This document shows positions 29,799 through 41,800 of a stretch of DNA of 64,000 bases, in pieces. The position numbers and the translations under genes are program-made. This DNA is from Rotaria sordida (lineage: Eukaryota; Rotifera; Eurotatoria; Philodinida; Philodinidae): the NCBI GenBank assembly GCA_905250125.1, contig CAJNOL010000110.1, forward strand, positions 132,800 to 196,799, given 5' to 3'. The notes below the pieces were generated by a model. It saw only the letters and a program-made list of their open reading frames with translations, was not told where the DNA came from and did not search any database. Numbering within the stretch: the first letter of the stretch is position 1; every line of letters begins with the position of its first letter.

Positions 29799-30489
29799 TT
29801 AACCCTAAGTATATTGTACAACGTAGAATGATGAGTTTAATGCACGTTTAATTATATACACCAGAAGTCAGCCATTGGAAAACAAACTGGATTTTGTGCC
29901 AATTGAAAATCAATACATATTGTATTAGAAATTCATTAAATTCACAGCACACTGATGCACGAGAAGTCTTGGCTAAGTTTTTGTTCATTTTCATTGATTT
30001 TTTTATCTCGAATTTATTCTGATTCTCTATCACCAAGAGAAATAGAATGCAGATGTGAAGAAAAATGTATACGGTTTTTTTTCTGTTATGTTGTTTTATG
30101 TTTTATTATATGGCTCATTACTTTTTTTGTTTTTTGATATTAAGAATAATACATGCATAGATGCAACTAAAGGAAAAAACAAACAAACAATGTCACTTAT
30201 ATTCACAACAGGGATCGAAAAAACAAAAACAACGATATTTATCAGCTCAATAAAAACGAAAATATTGTTTTTTTTTTGTATAATTATATTTCTTATTGCA
30301 CACAATTCAATATTGTCTCCATTTTCAGGATAATTGTTTTGTACAACATAAAAAACACACACAGAGAGAGAGAGAGAGAGAGAGTGAGTGAGTGAGTGAG
30401 AAAACAACAGATAATATGCTCATAGTAAATCCCTTTTTGATATGAAGAGGAATGCAAATGAAAATGGCAGCAACATATTGAGATAAATA
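29799..30489. other. Intergenic stretch 3' of KSR
   Basis: AT-rich, with only chance reading frames on both strands. A (GA)n then (GAGT)n microsatellite lies at about 30363-30400. Confidence 0.5.
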
Positions 30490-33400
30490 TTAACTAAAAT
30501 GATGATCGGATATTTGATGTCCATGATATTGAAGTGGTGTTGATGGAGATCGAACTAATGTTCGTTTACCTGGCATTTTTGTTAGAGATTTACATAACAT
30601 TGCAAAATCTGGACGATCATCTGGTACGAAAGACCAACATTGATTAATAATGTCCTATGATAAAGAAAAATAAGAATTTTTTAAAAGAAGGAAAACTTCT
30701 TTATATTTATAGATAACGCGAATTTCTCTTCTTTGTAGCACAATTTCGTTTTTTTTGTGTGACTATTTACCTATTGTTTGTCAATGTTTTTGTTTTCAGT
30801 TATCTCACAACGTAACAATATTCATTGATTATCTGTAGTTTCATATTAACTTAATGAGTTCATATGAATAGAATCGATTATTTTTACAACTCATCATATG
30901 ATATTTTATACAGGTATCCTCGAAAACTCAATTAAATATCAGCATAGAATATATTGCATGAACATNNNNNNNNNNGCTCTCCATATAATATATTCTGGTG
31001 GTTGTTTTGCAAATGGAAATTCTCGAAATAAAAGTTCATACCAAACAGTTCTTAAAAAAGACAAAGAAAACAAAATTTCATTCATTAATTTGATTTATTT
31101 AAAATATTTTTTATTTTCATTTACCCAAATGCATAAACATCTGTTTGAGGTGTATGCTGTAAAAGTGTTTGTTCATTACGTGGATCAAGTTTACGTATTA
31201 TTTCCGGTGCTAAATAACTTAACCAACCACGTGGTGCTATTATAGCTGGTTGTTTTGTGTATTGATAACATTTACGCAATGGTACTAAACCATAATCAGT
31301 TAAAATAATTCGATTATTTTGTACAAATATATTTGATGTACGTAAAGACATATGATTTATAGATTTTTCATGTAAATAACTCATTGCTTGAGCTATTTGA
31401 GCAGCATAGTTGATAGCTAAATTGAGTGGAATTAAATCATTATGTATATGAATCATTTCAAATAGTGTTGAACCACGAATCCAACTGAAAATAAAAGAAA
31501 AAATTCATTTTTTTTTTCTATTGAAATAAAAATCAAATACAAGTTTACTTTGAAGCTATTGCAAAATTAGGACTTTCAACTAATGAAAAAAATTTTCAAA
31601 ATAGAAAAATGATTATAAAAATTAATATGCAAAAAAACAAACATGAATACATACTACAAACACCTGTATATAAATTTAAATGTTCATGTCGAACTTTTCT
31701 TAATCGAAATACCTTTTAAATAAAGACAAAAATATTTAAACATATTTAAACAAAAAAAAAATCTTTTGTACTTGATGTTTAAATTGATTTAAAAATTCAA
31801 CTTCACTTAGTTTCGAATCAGATTTTATTATTCTTATAGCAAGTTCTCCATGCCAATGAGCTCTGAATAAAAAGAGAGTTTATTTTAAAAAAAAATTGAT
31901 CTATTTCATTTATTCTATTCTTTTTTTACTTCATTAATGTGCCAGATGATCGTCGTACTTCTTCAATCATTTTTATATTATTAAATACAATTACCCAATC
32001 TTGTATTGACGTTGACAGCTAATTAAGAAAAGAAAATGACTCTAATAAATGCTGAATCAAATCAATGTGAAAGACATAATTTTCATTAAAATTCACTCTT
32101 TTTAATGTAAGAAAACCTTAGGATTAATAAAAGAACACTTCAAGATAAAAATATCAAAGTTTTCGTTCTCAACGAATGAGAATGCACCTCATCCTATGAT
32201 TTCTAGAATTTTAAAATATACTAACAAGGAAGTGCTCCAACTGCGTCCCACCTTTTGAGCTTACAAGAAAGTCTTAGTATGACTAGAAAAAACTTAAGAG
32301 AGTTCGTCTCCATGAGATTTTGGAATCTGGTTAGGGTTGCTCTCATGAAAAATCAAATAGCAAAAATTTTGAACTGAACTTTTGCCCATAAGGAAGTCTA
32401 ATGACTCATAGAACCTACTGAAAATTTCAGCCGAAAAGAATGTTCCTTTGTTGATCTCTTCAACTTTCAAGTAAATCTAATTTTTTGTGATATATCCCTG
32501 GCAAACGACTTTCGTTTTAGACATTTAATATCTCGGCATATGAACATTAGTTTCGACTGAAACTTTCAGGAGATACTACGAGTCATTAGAATTATCTATG
32601 GACAAATTTTTAGGTCAAAATTCCGTTATTTCATTTTTGTGAAACGTGATCTAAACGGAGTGCTAAAATATATAGGGTAGAGATTTGGATTCACTTTTCC
32701 CTGTTTCCCTACAGATCGTGACAGACATTTTAATTAATTAACTAATTAATGTTTAGTTGATGAGCAAGTTAATAATTATATAATTATCTAATTAATTAAA
32801 AAATTGATGGCTAATCGGTGACACATTATTGACCCCTTGATGAATATTTAATTAGTAATTAATGGATATCATCGCAGACTGTATCAGACACCATGCAGCT
32901 CATTACAGACTGTGACAGACATTCTAGAATGGCATGACAGACTATGATAGACATGCTGGGAACTCGCCAACGACTGCGCAAGACGCTGTTGACATATGAT
33001 CAAAGACCGAATATCAATAGCATGTTATCATAAGATATTAACTACTTGCTGATTCTAGTTCTGGAGAAATAAGTAAAAGGATAGTTCAGAAAGGTGTCGT
33101 AAAACATATAGATTAAAACAATCTTCTTGTGAACATTAAGAGCAGCTACATCGTGTTTCACATGTCAATCCCACAGGGATTGCGCTAACAGCCTTCAATA
33201 AATACCTGAAAATGGGTTTAAAATGCAGTAAAACGATCATAATTCGGCTCCAAAAGTTCGCGAAAGTGAATTTTTGTAGATTTTTTCTAGTCTTATCGAG
33301 ACCTTCTTGTGGATCCAATATGAACTCAAACAGAAGGTTACAATTATGTTATTTTCCTCGTAAGTTGTTCATAAGTTTTTGCTTCTCTTTTTATGTGAAA

Positions 33401-36400
33401 CTACTATGTATTCAAGGTTCTCAGAAACTTAACCAGCGTTCCCACCTTCTAGACACGCAATCTAAAAGCGATACACTTATGTAAAAGTAAAAATCTGCTT
33501 AATTTATTTTAAAGATATTTTTAAGACATAATTTCTTGAATAACTTACATTGATACTTCGTTTTTCTGGATCAACTTCATCATCATCAAATGAAATCGAA
33601 AGTTTGGATTTAAAATCTTCTCGACTAGGATGTACTGGTTCACTCTAGAAAAAAAAAACGAAATCTCTATATTTCAAATAACTAAAATCTATTTACATAT
33701 GATGAGTGTTGTAGAAGTTTACTATGTATTGTCGGTGTTAAATCTGTCACTTTTGTGCCACTATCTGTTTGAATTGTTGAACTAAATTTTAAATAAAATT
33801 AAAAAAACAAAAGTTCATATGCCTTATTCTACATACTTTGTATCACAATCAGATTGAGATTCAGGAATTTCTACAAAAAAATATCATTTTTGTTTTTAAT
33901 TAATATAAATAATTCTTATGAATTGAACATAACACAAGATAAATAAGCTTTTTATAACTACATGCATATATGATTCTTTTTTTCTTGATGAACAACATCA
34001 ATAAAATACAAATTCTATTTCCGACACCAAACAATATTTTTTTTTTGACCCACCTGGTGTAGTTTTTGTATTTGTCTCTATGACGACCCAACTATCAGGA
34101 TCATTTTGAGCTAAAGGTAAAAATAAGAACAGATGGTGCATTTATTATTTTTTTTCTTCTTCGGTTAGTTTAATTTATACATTACAACACCAAGTATTAA
34201 ATTATTAGTTTCAAAAAATAATATTAGTCTATATTACTGACATACACATTTCTTTTCAATTTTACACAATATTCAAGCACAGATCGATGTAAGCTCGCAA
34301 TTGTAAAGCAATTTAATATTTTTGTTGTTGTTTTTTTTTTTACATCATGTAGTTATTATTAGAATTATTCAATTTAGTAATGTTATTAAAAAGAAAAAGA
34401 CTTACTACAATAAATCGATTCACTAACACATATCGATGGGCTGTTATTTAACGTTGAAGAATTAAAATTATAACCAGGTATTAATGGATGTGGTGCAGGT
34501 GATCCAGGAGCTGACACTGGAGTCGATGGTGTTGGACTTGTACTATCAGACGCTAAAATAATAATAATTCAGAATAAACTTCTATTTAAGATAACATAAC
34601 CAAAAGAGTAACATACGAGTAAAATGATATTTTCGTGGTGATGGACTGGAATTAACTAAACGATAAAAGAAAAAGAATGAAAATTATTATCATATATAAT
34701 TATTTACCAAAAGCATTTTGAATATCAGTATTATCAATAACTTGTCGAAATTTTCCTTCACTAAAACCGCAATTAGCCGGAGCATTTGGAACACATTCTT
34801 TGTGGCATTTGTACCTTTTTTTGAAAGAAAATAAATATACATACACACACATATTAAAAAAAAAAGAAAAATTTTCAACTAAACTAAGAAAAGAAAACAG
34901 CAATCGTCTTCGATCAAGGAAAATATCATGCCTTTCTATCATCATGCTAAATTCTTTTCATTTTTTTTTTTCAAAATTTTCGTTGACAAGGTGCATTTTC
35001 GAGTATCTTACTTGCAATGAAGACATGCTTTTCCTCGAAACACCTGTCTCTTACAGATGTCACAAAAGGAAAATTTGAATACGCGTGTTCTGTCAAACCT
35101 AGAAGAATAATATGAAAGAAGAAGATTTCGATTTTATTTTTCGAGTTGTTGCTTTGTTCATTCAGAAAAATGCTTGCAGGCGCATAGAAAGCACAGAAGG
35201 GAAAAAAAAGAGAAAAAAACTAATAAAGATAGATGAATGAAGTTTGTAAGAAAATAAAAATGAATTCTTAATATAATACACGATTTCTTACTAAAAAAAA
35301 ATATTTCTGAGTCATTTTTAATATTATCTTACTTGCAAAAATTGCATTTGATACCGAGAAAGAAGATTCTTCTTGAACATACATTACATGTTGATAATTT
35401 CATCAGATTACTCCACCTGAGAATAAGATAGAGAGAAAAAAACAAAGAAACAACATTGTTGTCGTTGTCATTTACAAACAATTACATTTAAAATGATTAC
35501 CAAAACTGAATAACAACACAATAACAGCGAAGATCATCAAGATTAAATAAAAAGTTAGACCAAATAAAGAAATACAATATTAAATCAATTGATAGAATGA
35601 CATAGAGTGCTTATATGAATATATATATATATATATCATTAGATATATACATATGTGTGTATACGAGAAAGAAGCAAGCTAAAGCGTGAGTACGAGCACA
35701 ACATAAAATAATTTTCAATACGAACTTGTGTTGAATTTTATGTGCCATTCGGTGTCCAAGAATAGGAGAATGGGTACTGTAAATAGGAAGACCTATTTAA
35801 AAAAAAACTTATTAATTAAAAATAGAAAAAAAACGAAATTTTTTCATGATTAACTTGATGTTTTTGAATCATTTTCAGTATCACTATTATATGCTGAACC
35901 CATTGGTGAACCGGGTACAGGTGGTGAACGTATAGTTGGTGATTTAGGTGTTGCTGTACCTATCCATAACATCAAAATTAGATTAAAATAAAATAAAAAT
36001 AAGATAAAAATATCAAGAATTATGTTAATCAATTATTAGCATAAAGAAGCATATTAAAGTCAACCTTATCCGAGCAAGTAGCATAAATCATTGCGCTAAC
36101 CATCTTTAGAAATAGATCTATCCCAAAAACGTTTCTTTGTAGGTTTTGTTATAATTTTATTTTCATCATTTATATTATTATCTAAATTCAACTGTACACT
36201 ACTAGTGATAATTTGTCCAATAGAATCTAATCTTGTTTGTTGTTTGATTATTGGTAATGGCATTGAATTTGAATGATAATAATTCTTATATGAAGCTACA
36301 GCAATCTTACGCATAGCCAACTGATGAGAAAGATTGAGTGTTTCATTCTTAAGACTATGCTCAAATTCTAATAGAAAGAAAATTATTTTATTAATAAAAT

Positions 36401-37066
36401 AAAAAGACACGTAATTGAAAATTTTTTTTTTTTGCAATCAATATTCATTAAAACTTTAAAAAGAAAAAACAAAAACAAAAGTATTCGAATAAAATTTTAA
36501 TACTTTGAAATATTATTCTGAAAGATGTGCAAAGGAAAAATATCGAAAATTTCAACTAACATGACATTCTTTTTTTTTTATATAAGAGATGTGGAGTGTG
36601 GATTCTAGTTTTCTCTTCACTCGCACCCAACATCCACCTTGAAGAAATAATTTTTTTTCAATATTCTTCTAGTTTCGATATTTTTCCTTCGAACCTCTCT
36701 ACAGCCAATCATTTAAAACTAAAAGATAATTAATGAAATCCTTTCTTTTTTAATTTTTTCTCTAAACAATAAGAATCATATCATACCAGATTGTAATTGA
36801 TTTTCTGTATCAGAACCATATGAACTTCGACGAGATACTGAACCACCACTATCAGGTATTTGTAGATCTATACTACGTGATGGATTAACACTAATTGAAG
36901 AAAAATATAGAAATAAATAGAAATAATTATTTTATTCTTACTTTGCAAATATTGATGGATCAACAGAACTTTTTTTACTTGGATGTTCACATTTTCCTTT
37001 ACCATTAACATGTAAATGACTGGAACGAGATGGTGGCGGTACATGAGTGACTAGATCAAAAGAAAA

Positions 37067-37106
<40 letters not shown>

Positions 37107-38174
37107 GTATCTTTTCCTATGATGATTTTCTTACAATTATTCCGTCGTGCAGGTGGTAATGATGTTATTACTGTTTGATTGTTATTATTTTTGGCAGCTC
37201 CAAATTCAGTCGAAAGAGATAAAGATACAGATGTTGATCGTACAGAATCTGTATTGAGTGGTACTGATAGTGCTATATGATTAGGAAAACATATTGTATC
37301 AAATAGTTATATTGGATGAAAAAAAAAAACAACATTTTACCAGTATCTGACAAACGATGTTGACGAATAGAATAAGGTGTAATCGTTGTTGGAGGTGGTG
37401 TTTCAATATGCCAATAAAAACGTCCATTATCATTTGTACCACCATGAGAAAAATAATCTATAGAAAATAAAAATAAAAATTTTAGTTTAAAATAAACTAA
37501 TATAAAGAAAAAAATTTATATATATATATACCAATGCAATCTTTTAATGCATTAAGTGCATTACGAAAATCTTTTCGTTCTGCTTCTGTGGTTTCAGCAT
37601 CGTATAAGAGTTTTTCACGTATAGTAGCTTTTCCATTTAATAAATCATCGAATGTCATACGTTGTGCAATATACTAAAATAAAACAAAAATATATATGTA
37701 TATCAATAATTACTAAAAATATATAAGAATAGAAATTTGATTTACTTCAATTGATTTTTTATTGAGATTAATAACAGATAAAAATCGATCAAGTTTAGAA
37801 TATTCACTATGAAATTCACCATTTTGATTGTTGACTTTTTGCAATTGTGATAACATTAATTGTTGACGAGCAAAAAAACCAATGACACGACTCTATAATA
37901 TTTAACATGAAAATTATTTAACAAAAACAAAAAAAAAACAGATATATTTAAATCTTACTTCATTAGTACGCATTAATTCATATTTGAGCGATAGATCAGA
38001 CATAATTTCACTATTAAATACTGTCAATTGATCAATAGCATATGTAAGAGCATCATCAAGATGACGTAAGTCTTGTGATAATGTGCGATTGTATTCAACG
38101 GTTGTAGTCGGAGTAGAAGGCATCGACGATTTATCATCGCCATTTTCATTACCAGGCGCCTCATTAGAACTCAT
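30490..38174 (-). CDS. KSR: Kinase suppressor of Ras (KSR) scaffold pseudokinase
   Basis: About 23 exons on the minus strand, starting at ATG 38174. First come 37959-38174, 37746-37892, 37532-37673, 37341-37457, 37135-37272, 36942-37050, 36787-36890, 36101-36367, 35855-35959 and 35726-35792. Then one of the C1 exons 35333-35416 or 35012-35098. Then 34708-34814, 34617-34655, 34406-34552, 34054-34110, 33837-33870, 33697-33781, 33549-33644, 31930-32018, 31772-31862, 31655-31712, 31549-31579, 31125-31484, an exon from 31050 into the gap, and 30490-30654. Residues 1 to about 160 resemble the KSR CA1 helical region. A C1 finger (CxxC pairs then KCHKEC) follows. The kinase-like domain has AIRII (Arg for the ATP-binding Lys, as in mammalian KSR), HMSLRTSN where HxDLKxxN is expected, DYG for DFG, then SYLAPEIIRKL and TVWYELLFREFPF. 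KSR bridges RAF and MEK. Part of the kinase lobe is missing at the assembly gap. Confidence 0.9.
30966..30975. other. Assembly gap (10 Ns) inside KSR
   Basis: Ten Ns immediately follow codons for IIWRA on the minus strand. The expected linker before the final exon (DIINQCW) is not found beyond the gap, so real exon sequence is probably missing and the true gap length unknown. Confidence 0.8.
32325..32660. repeat. Fold-back repeat in KSR intron
   Basis: In intron 32019-33548. The left arm contains CTAATGACTCATAGAACCTA and AAAATTTTGAACTGAACTTT. The reverse complement of the right arm gives CTAATGACTCGTAGTATCTC and GGAATTTTGACCTAAAAATT. Arms are imperfect; boundaries are approximate. Confidence 0.55.
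32875..32960. repeat. Short tandem array, about 31-base period
   Basis: CAGACTGTATCAGACACCAT, CAGACTGTGACAGACATT and CAGACTATGATAGACATG start at about 32876, 32907 and 32938. A related unit CAGATCGTGACAGACATT is at about 32713. Confidence 0.5.
35012..35098 (-). CDS. KSR C1 exon, version B
   Basis: 87 bases with the same entry and exit phase and the same donor (TGCAA|GTAAGA) as version A. It encodes FDRTRVFKFSFCDICKRQ followed by VFRGKACLHC: the same two CxxC pairs, spaced by nine residues as in vertebrate KSR. Including both A and B would give a finger with four CxxC pairs and one C-terminal half, so they are best read as alternatives. Confidence 0.75.
35333..35416 (-). CDS. KSR C1 exon, version A
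   Basis: 84 bases, entering in phase 2 and leaving in phase 2 (donor TGCAA|GTAAGA). It encodes WSNLMKLSTCNVCSRR followed by IFFLGIKCNFC: the first two CxxC pairs of the C1 finger, with ten residues between pairs. The shared exon 34708-34814 supplies the following KYKCHKEC. Confidence 0.75.
37068..37105. repeat. (AAT)n microsatellite in KSR intron
   Basis: About 12 uninterrupted AAT units between KSR exons 5 and 6. Confidence 0.9.
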
Positions 38175-38837
38175 TGCTTAATATAAATATGAAAAAAAAA
38201 GTTTATATTGAATCATGTTTTATTTTTGTAGCTTTATTATTTAATTAAAGGAAAATTGAATTGAAAGTAATGAAGACAAATGTTAATGATGAGAGAAATG
38301 ATTGTAAACAGAACATATATAGTAAGTAAGCGTAAGTAATCAACAATACAAAAAATGATTGGTTGATAGAAATAGCTAACCAAAACCTTGTCTATTAAAA
38401 TCTTGTAGTAGCGTACTCTATGCAGAAACCTATCGCAAGTTTCTTGTTGTTCTACATATTTTTTGAGATTGAAATTCATTGAAAGTTTTTCATATCTATT
38501 CAATCATAGTATTTCAGGAAGACATTTTTGCCAGAAACTGATAAAGCAAATTTTAAAAGCAATCTTAATGAAATGAATAGATCATATAAAAAGTAATTAA
38601 ACGTTTGAAAACAGAAATTGTATGACATCATTTGAAAACCAGATGTATAACTTCATTTTTTTTTCCGTAACATCTGATTTTTCTAATTTTCTATTGTCTA
38701 CCAATCCAATGAGAATGAATTAGAGAATATTAAGTGAAAATTACACTTAATTCATCAACGAAATACCTTGAAAATTCTATCACTAAAAAGATTCATTTCA
38801 ATTAAATAAAAACTAGACATTTTATCATGTTAATTTA
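38175..38837. promoter_or_regulatory. Shared divergent promoter region (KSR / DRC11)
   Basis: 663 bases separate the two oppositely oriented start codons. It carries no coding sequence or recognised motif. RFX-type X-boxes would be expected for a ciliary gene, but none was convincingly seen by eye. Confidence 0.4.
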
Positions 38838-41800
38838 ATGGCGCTCTTCATAATTAATGTAAAGTCAATGTCACAAAAATATGTACAAACTCTATGGACT
38901 AATACTCAAATTCAATTATCACGTTTGCTTACATCAGAAACATTTGGTCCAAAAGGTTTCGATAGTAAACGTAAAGCTAATGATTATGTACGTCGATTGT
39001 TTATTAAATATAATGATATTATGAAAAAACTCGATGAAATCTATCAAACATTAATTCATCCACAAAAACGTTTAATTATACGTATTTTACTTGATGGTAT
39101 TGTTGGACGATTAATTGAATTAAAACAAGAAATGATTAAATTTGATTGTTGTGAATATACATATTTTGAAGATTTAGCACTTGATCAAAATAAAACATTA
39201 GTAAAAATTATTACAAAAAAAAAGAATAACTTATAGAAACTGATAAGAGAGATTAATTATTGTTTTCTTTGTTTGTAATAGGATGATTTATGTATTGAAA
39301 TTCCTCGTTATTTTACTGAAGATCGTTTTAAATCAATAGAACAACGAAATCATACTATAAGAATGATTCTTGATCGTTTAGAACAATCAAAAAATGATCT
39401 TTCTATAAAATCTTCATTTGATTCTTTATTAACATTAAAAAATTATCAAACTAATATAATTCCATTGGCTACTGTTATACATGTTCTTCAGGCACATGAA
39501 CGTGCTCGACAAGGTCGTATACATGCATATTTTATGCGTCAAATGAAAAATGAATTAAAAATTAAAGAAATGAAGTCAATTAATGATAATAACATTGAAG
39601 ATAGTTGTCTTATCATTCAAACAATATGGAGACAAAAATATGCTGAAAAATTATTCGATAGAAAAAAGATTGAAAATGCAAAATTATTAGGCATGGTATG
39701 AAAGATTACATTTTATTATACGTTTATTTTCTTCCTTAATCATAACATTTTGAATTCTAAACTATCCTATTGATATTTAATAGTTTTTCATATTCTCTTA
39801 TAATATGGAATGACTCGTGACTAGAGATGTGCAGAACTCTAGAACCACGAAAAAATACTTCGCCAGAACTGAAATTCAAGTTTATAGTAGAATATTCTAT
39901 GGTTTTAAGCAAATTATCTTATAAATCATATGAATCAGAATATAATTTCAAGAGAGATGATCCAAAAAAAAGTGCTAGTCATCGACTAAATAAATCAAAA
40001 AGATGATTATTGAAGAATTCTTTTAGATATGATACGAATAGATTCTGGAATAATTTTCTCTAGATTAGGACCAGAACTACAACAGGTTTACCGGGATTAT
40101 CATTGGAAACGGGATGAAAAGAACTAGGTCTCGCACATTTCTAATTGTAACTAATTTTTATCCCAATTATTAATTATTTCAGATCTTACCTCGAAGAAAA
40201 CTATCGATTAATAATAGTATCGATAGTAGAGATAAGAAGAGACGTGATTTACAATTGCAATATCATCAAGAATTCGATGAAGCATCGAATTATATCAAAC
40301 AAAAAATTCGTCAATATGAAGAAACTGAAGTTAAATCACGCATTGAACATGTTCTTATGCAATGGTTATTAGAATCACGACAACTCTACGGTCAATTTCC
40401 TATTTATCCATCAGATGAACTCAATGGTTCAACAACACTTTTTAAAGAAATGACAGTAGCTGAAGTTCAAGAATTTATCGATAAGGTCTAGAAATACACT
40501 AGAAATATTCTTTTGAACATAATCTTTATAACTTCTTACTTTTAGTAGCAAGCTCAAGCATTAAAAAAGAAAAAATCTAAGCGAAAAGAAGTAAAAAAAC
40601 AAGTAAAAAACTTAAAAAAGAAGTCAACAAAACAAGTAATTCAAAAAACAAAAACTAATTCTTTTTTCTTTCTTTCATGATTTTATATGTTCTAGAAATC
40701 GACTATGAATGAATTAGAATCATCAAAATTTATTCCTATTATCAATAATCAAATGAATATCTATAAAGAATTATTCTATGAACGAGATGAATCATATAAT
40801 AAAGAACAACATTATGATACATTATTAGCTATAGATCATTTTCGACCTGAAGTTGAAAACGAAATACGACAAGATGTTGATAATATTCTTCGTAATGAAT
40901 TAATCTATCTGAAATTAGCAATTGATAATACTAAAGATAAACAAACAAAAAAATCAAAAAAGAAAAAGAAGAGAAAAAAACGAAACAAAAAAGTTAAAGA
41001 TATTATTGCTAATAGGTAAGATATATTTTCTTTCTGATCATTTATTTAAGTTCATTATTTTAATGTAGAACAAATGATTCAATCTTTGAAGAACTTGTTG
41101 AAACCGGAATTATTTTACCTACAAAATCAGTTCATCAACAAGATTTTATTGGCGATTATCAATATTTAACTGAAACAATGCGTTATAATGAAAAAGAACC
41201 AATGCCATCTTTACTCGATTGTCAACAACTTGTTATTCTACAAATTATTTTTCCTCTGTGTAATCATATAAATAAATAAATATTCTATTTTTTTTTTGTG
41301 CACTTTTTTTTTTATAAAGACAGGTTCACAAAATGTTCATCTCAATATACCACTACGAAAAGCCGTACTTCTTGCTGGACCACGTGGTAGTGGTAAAGAA
41401 TTACTTGTGCATATTGCATGTAATGAATTGGGTGGTCTTCTATTAGATCTATCACTAGCAAATATTGCCAAATCATTTAATACCGGTATATTAAAATCTA
41501 CTATAATGATTATTTTCGTTCATAGCCTTTAATAGAAATTTATTTTTTTTTAACAAACTGTTTACGAAGCAACGCTTTCAATGGATCAAATCGTTTTCTC
41601 ACCAAGAACTACTGCATTTTGAGTTATCGACTATGCTGATTCTGAATACCATCATAAGATATTCGCTTAAGTCTTTATATACTCGTTTTCCAGATTAACA
41701 AAAAATTTACCACAGTCACTTTTGATTTATTCAGATTCTAGAGCATATCGAGTTGTCTATAAGACAATAATCTTTTCTGTTTTTCAATAATGAGTTTTAA

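Noticed and set aside
34700-35078. Overlapping short frames on both strands around the KSR C1 region
   Set aside because: Shadows of the real C1 exons read through introns; exon phases support the KSR model instead.
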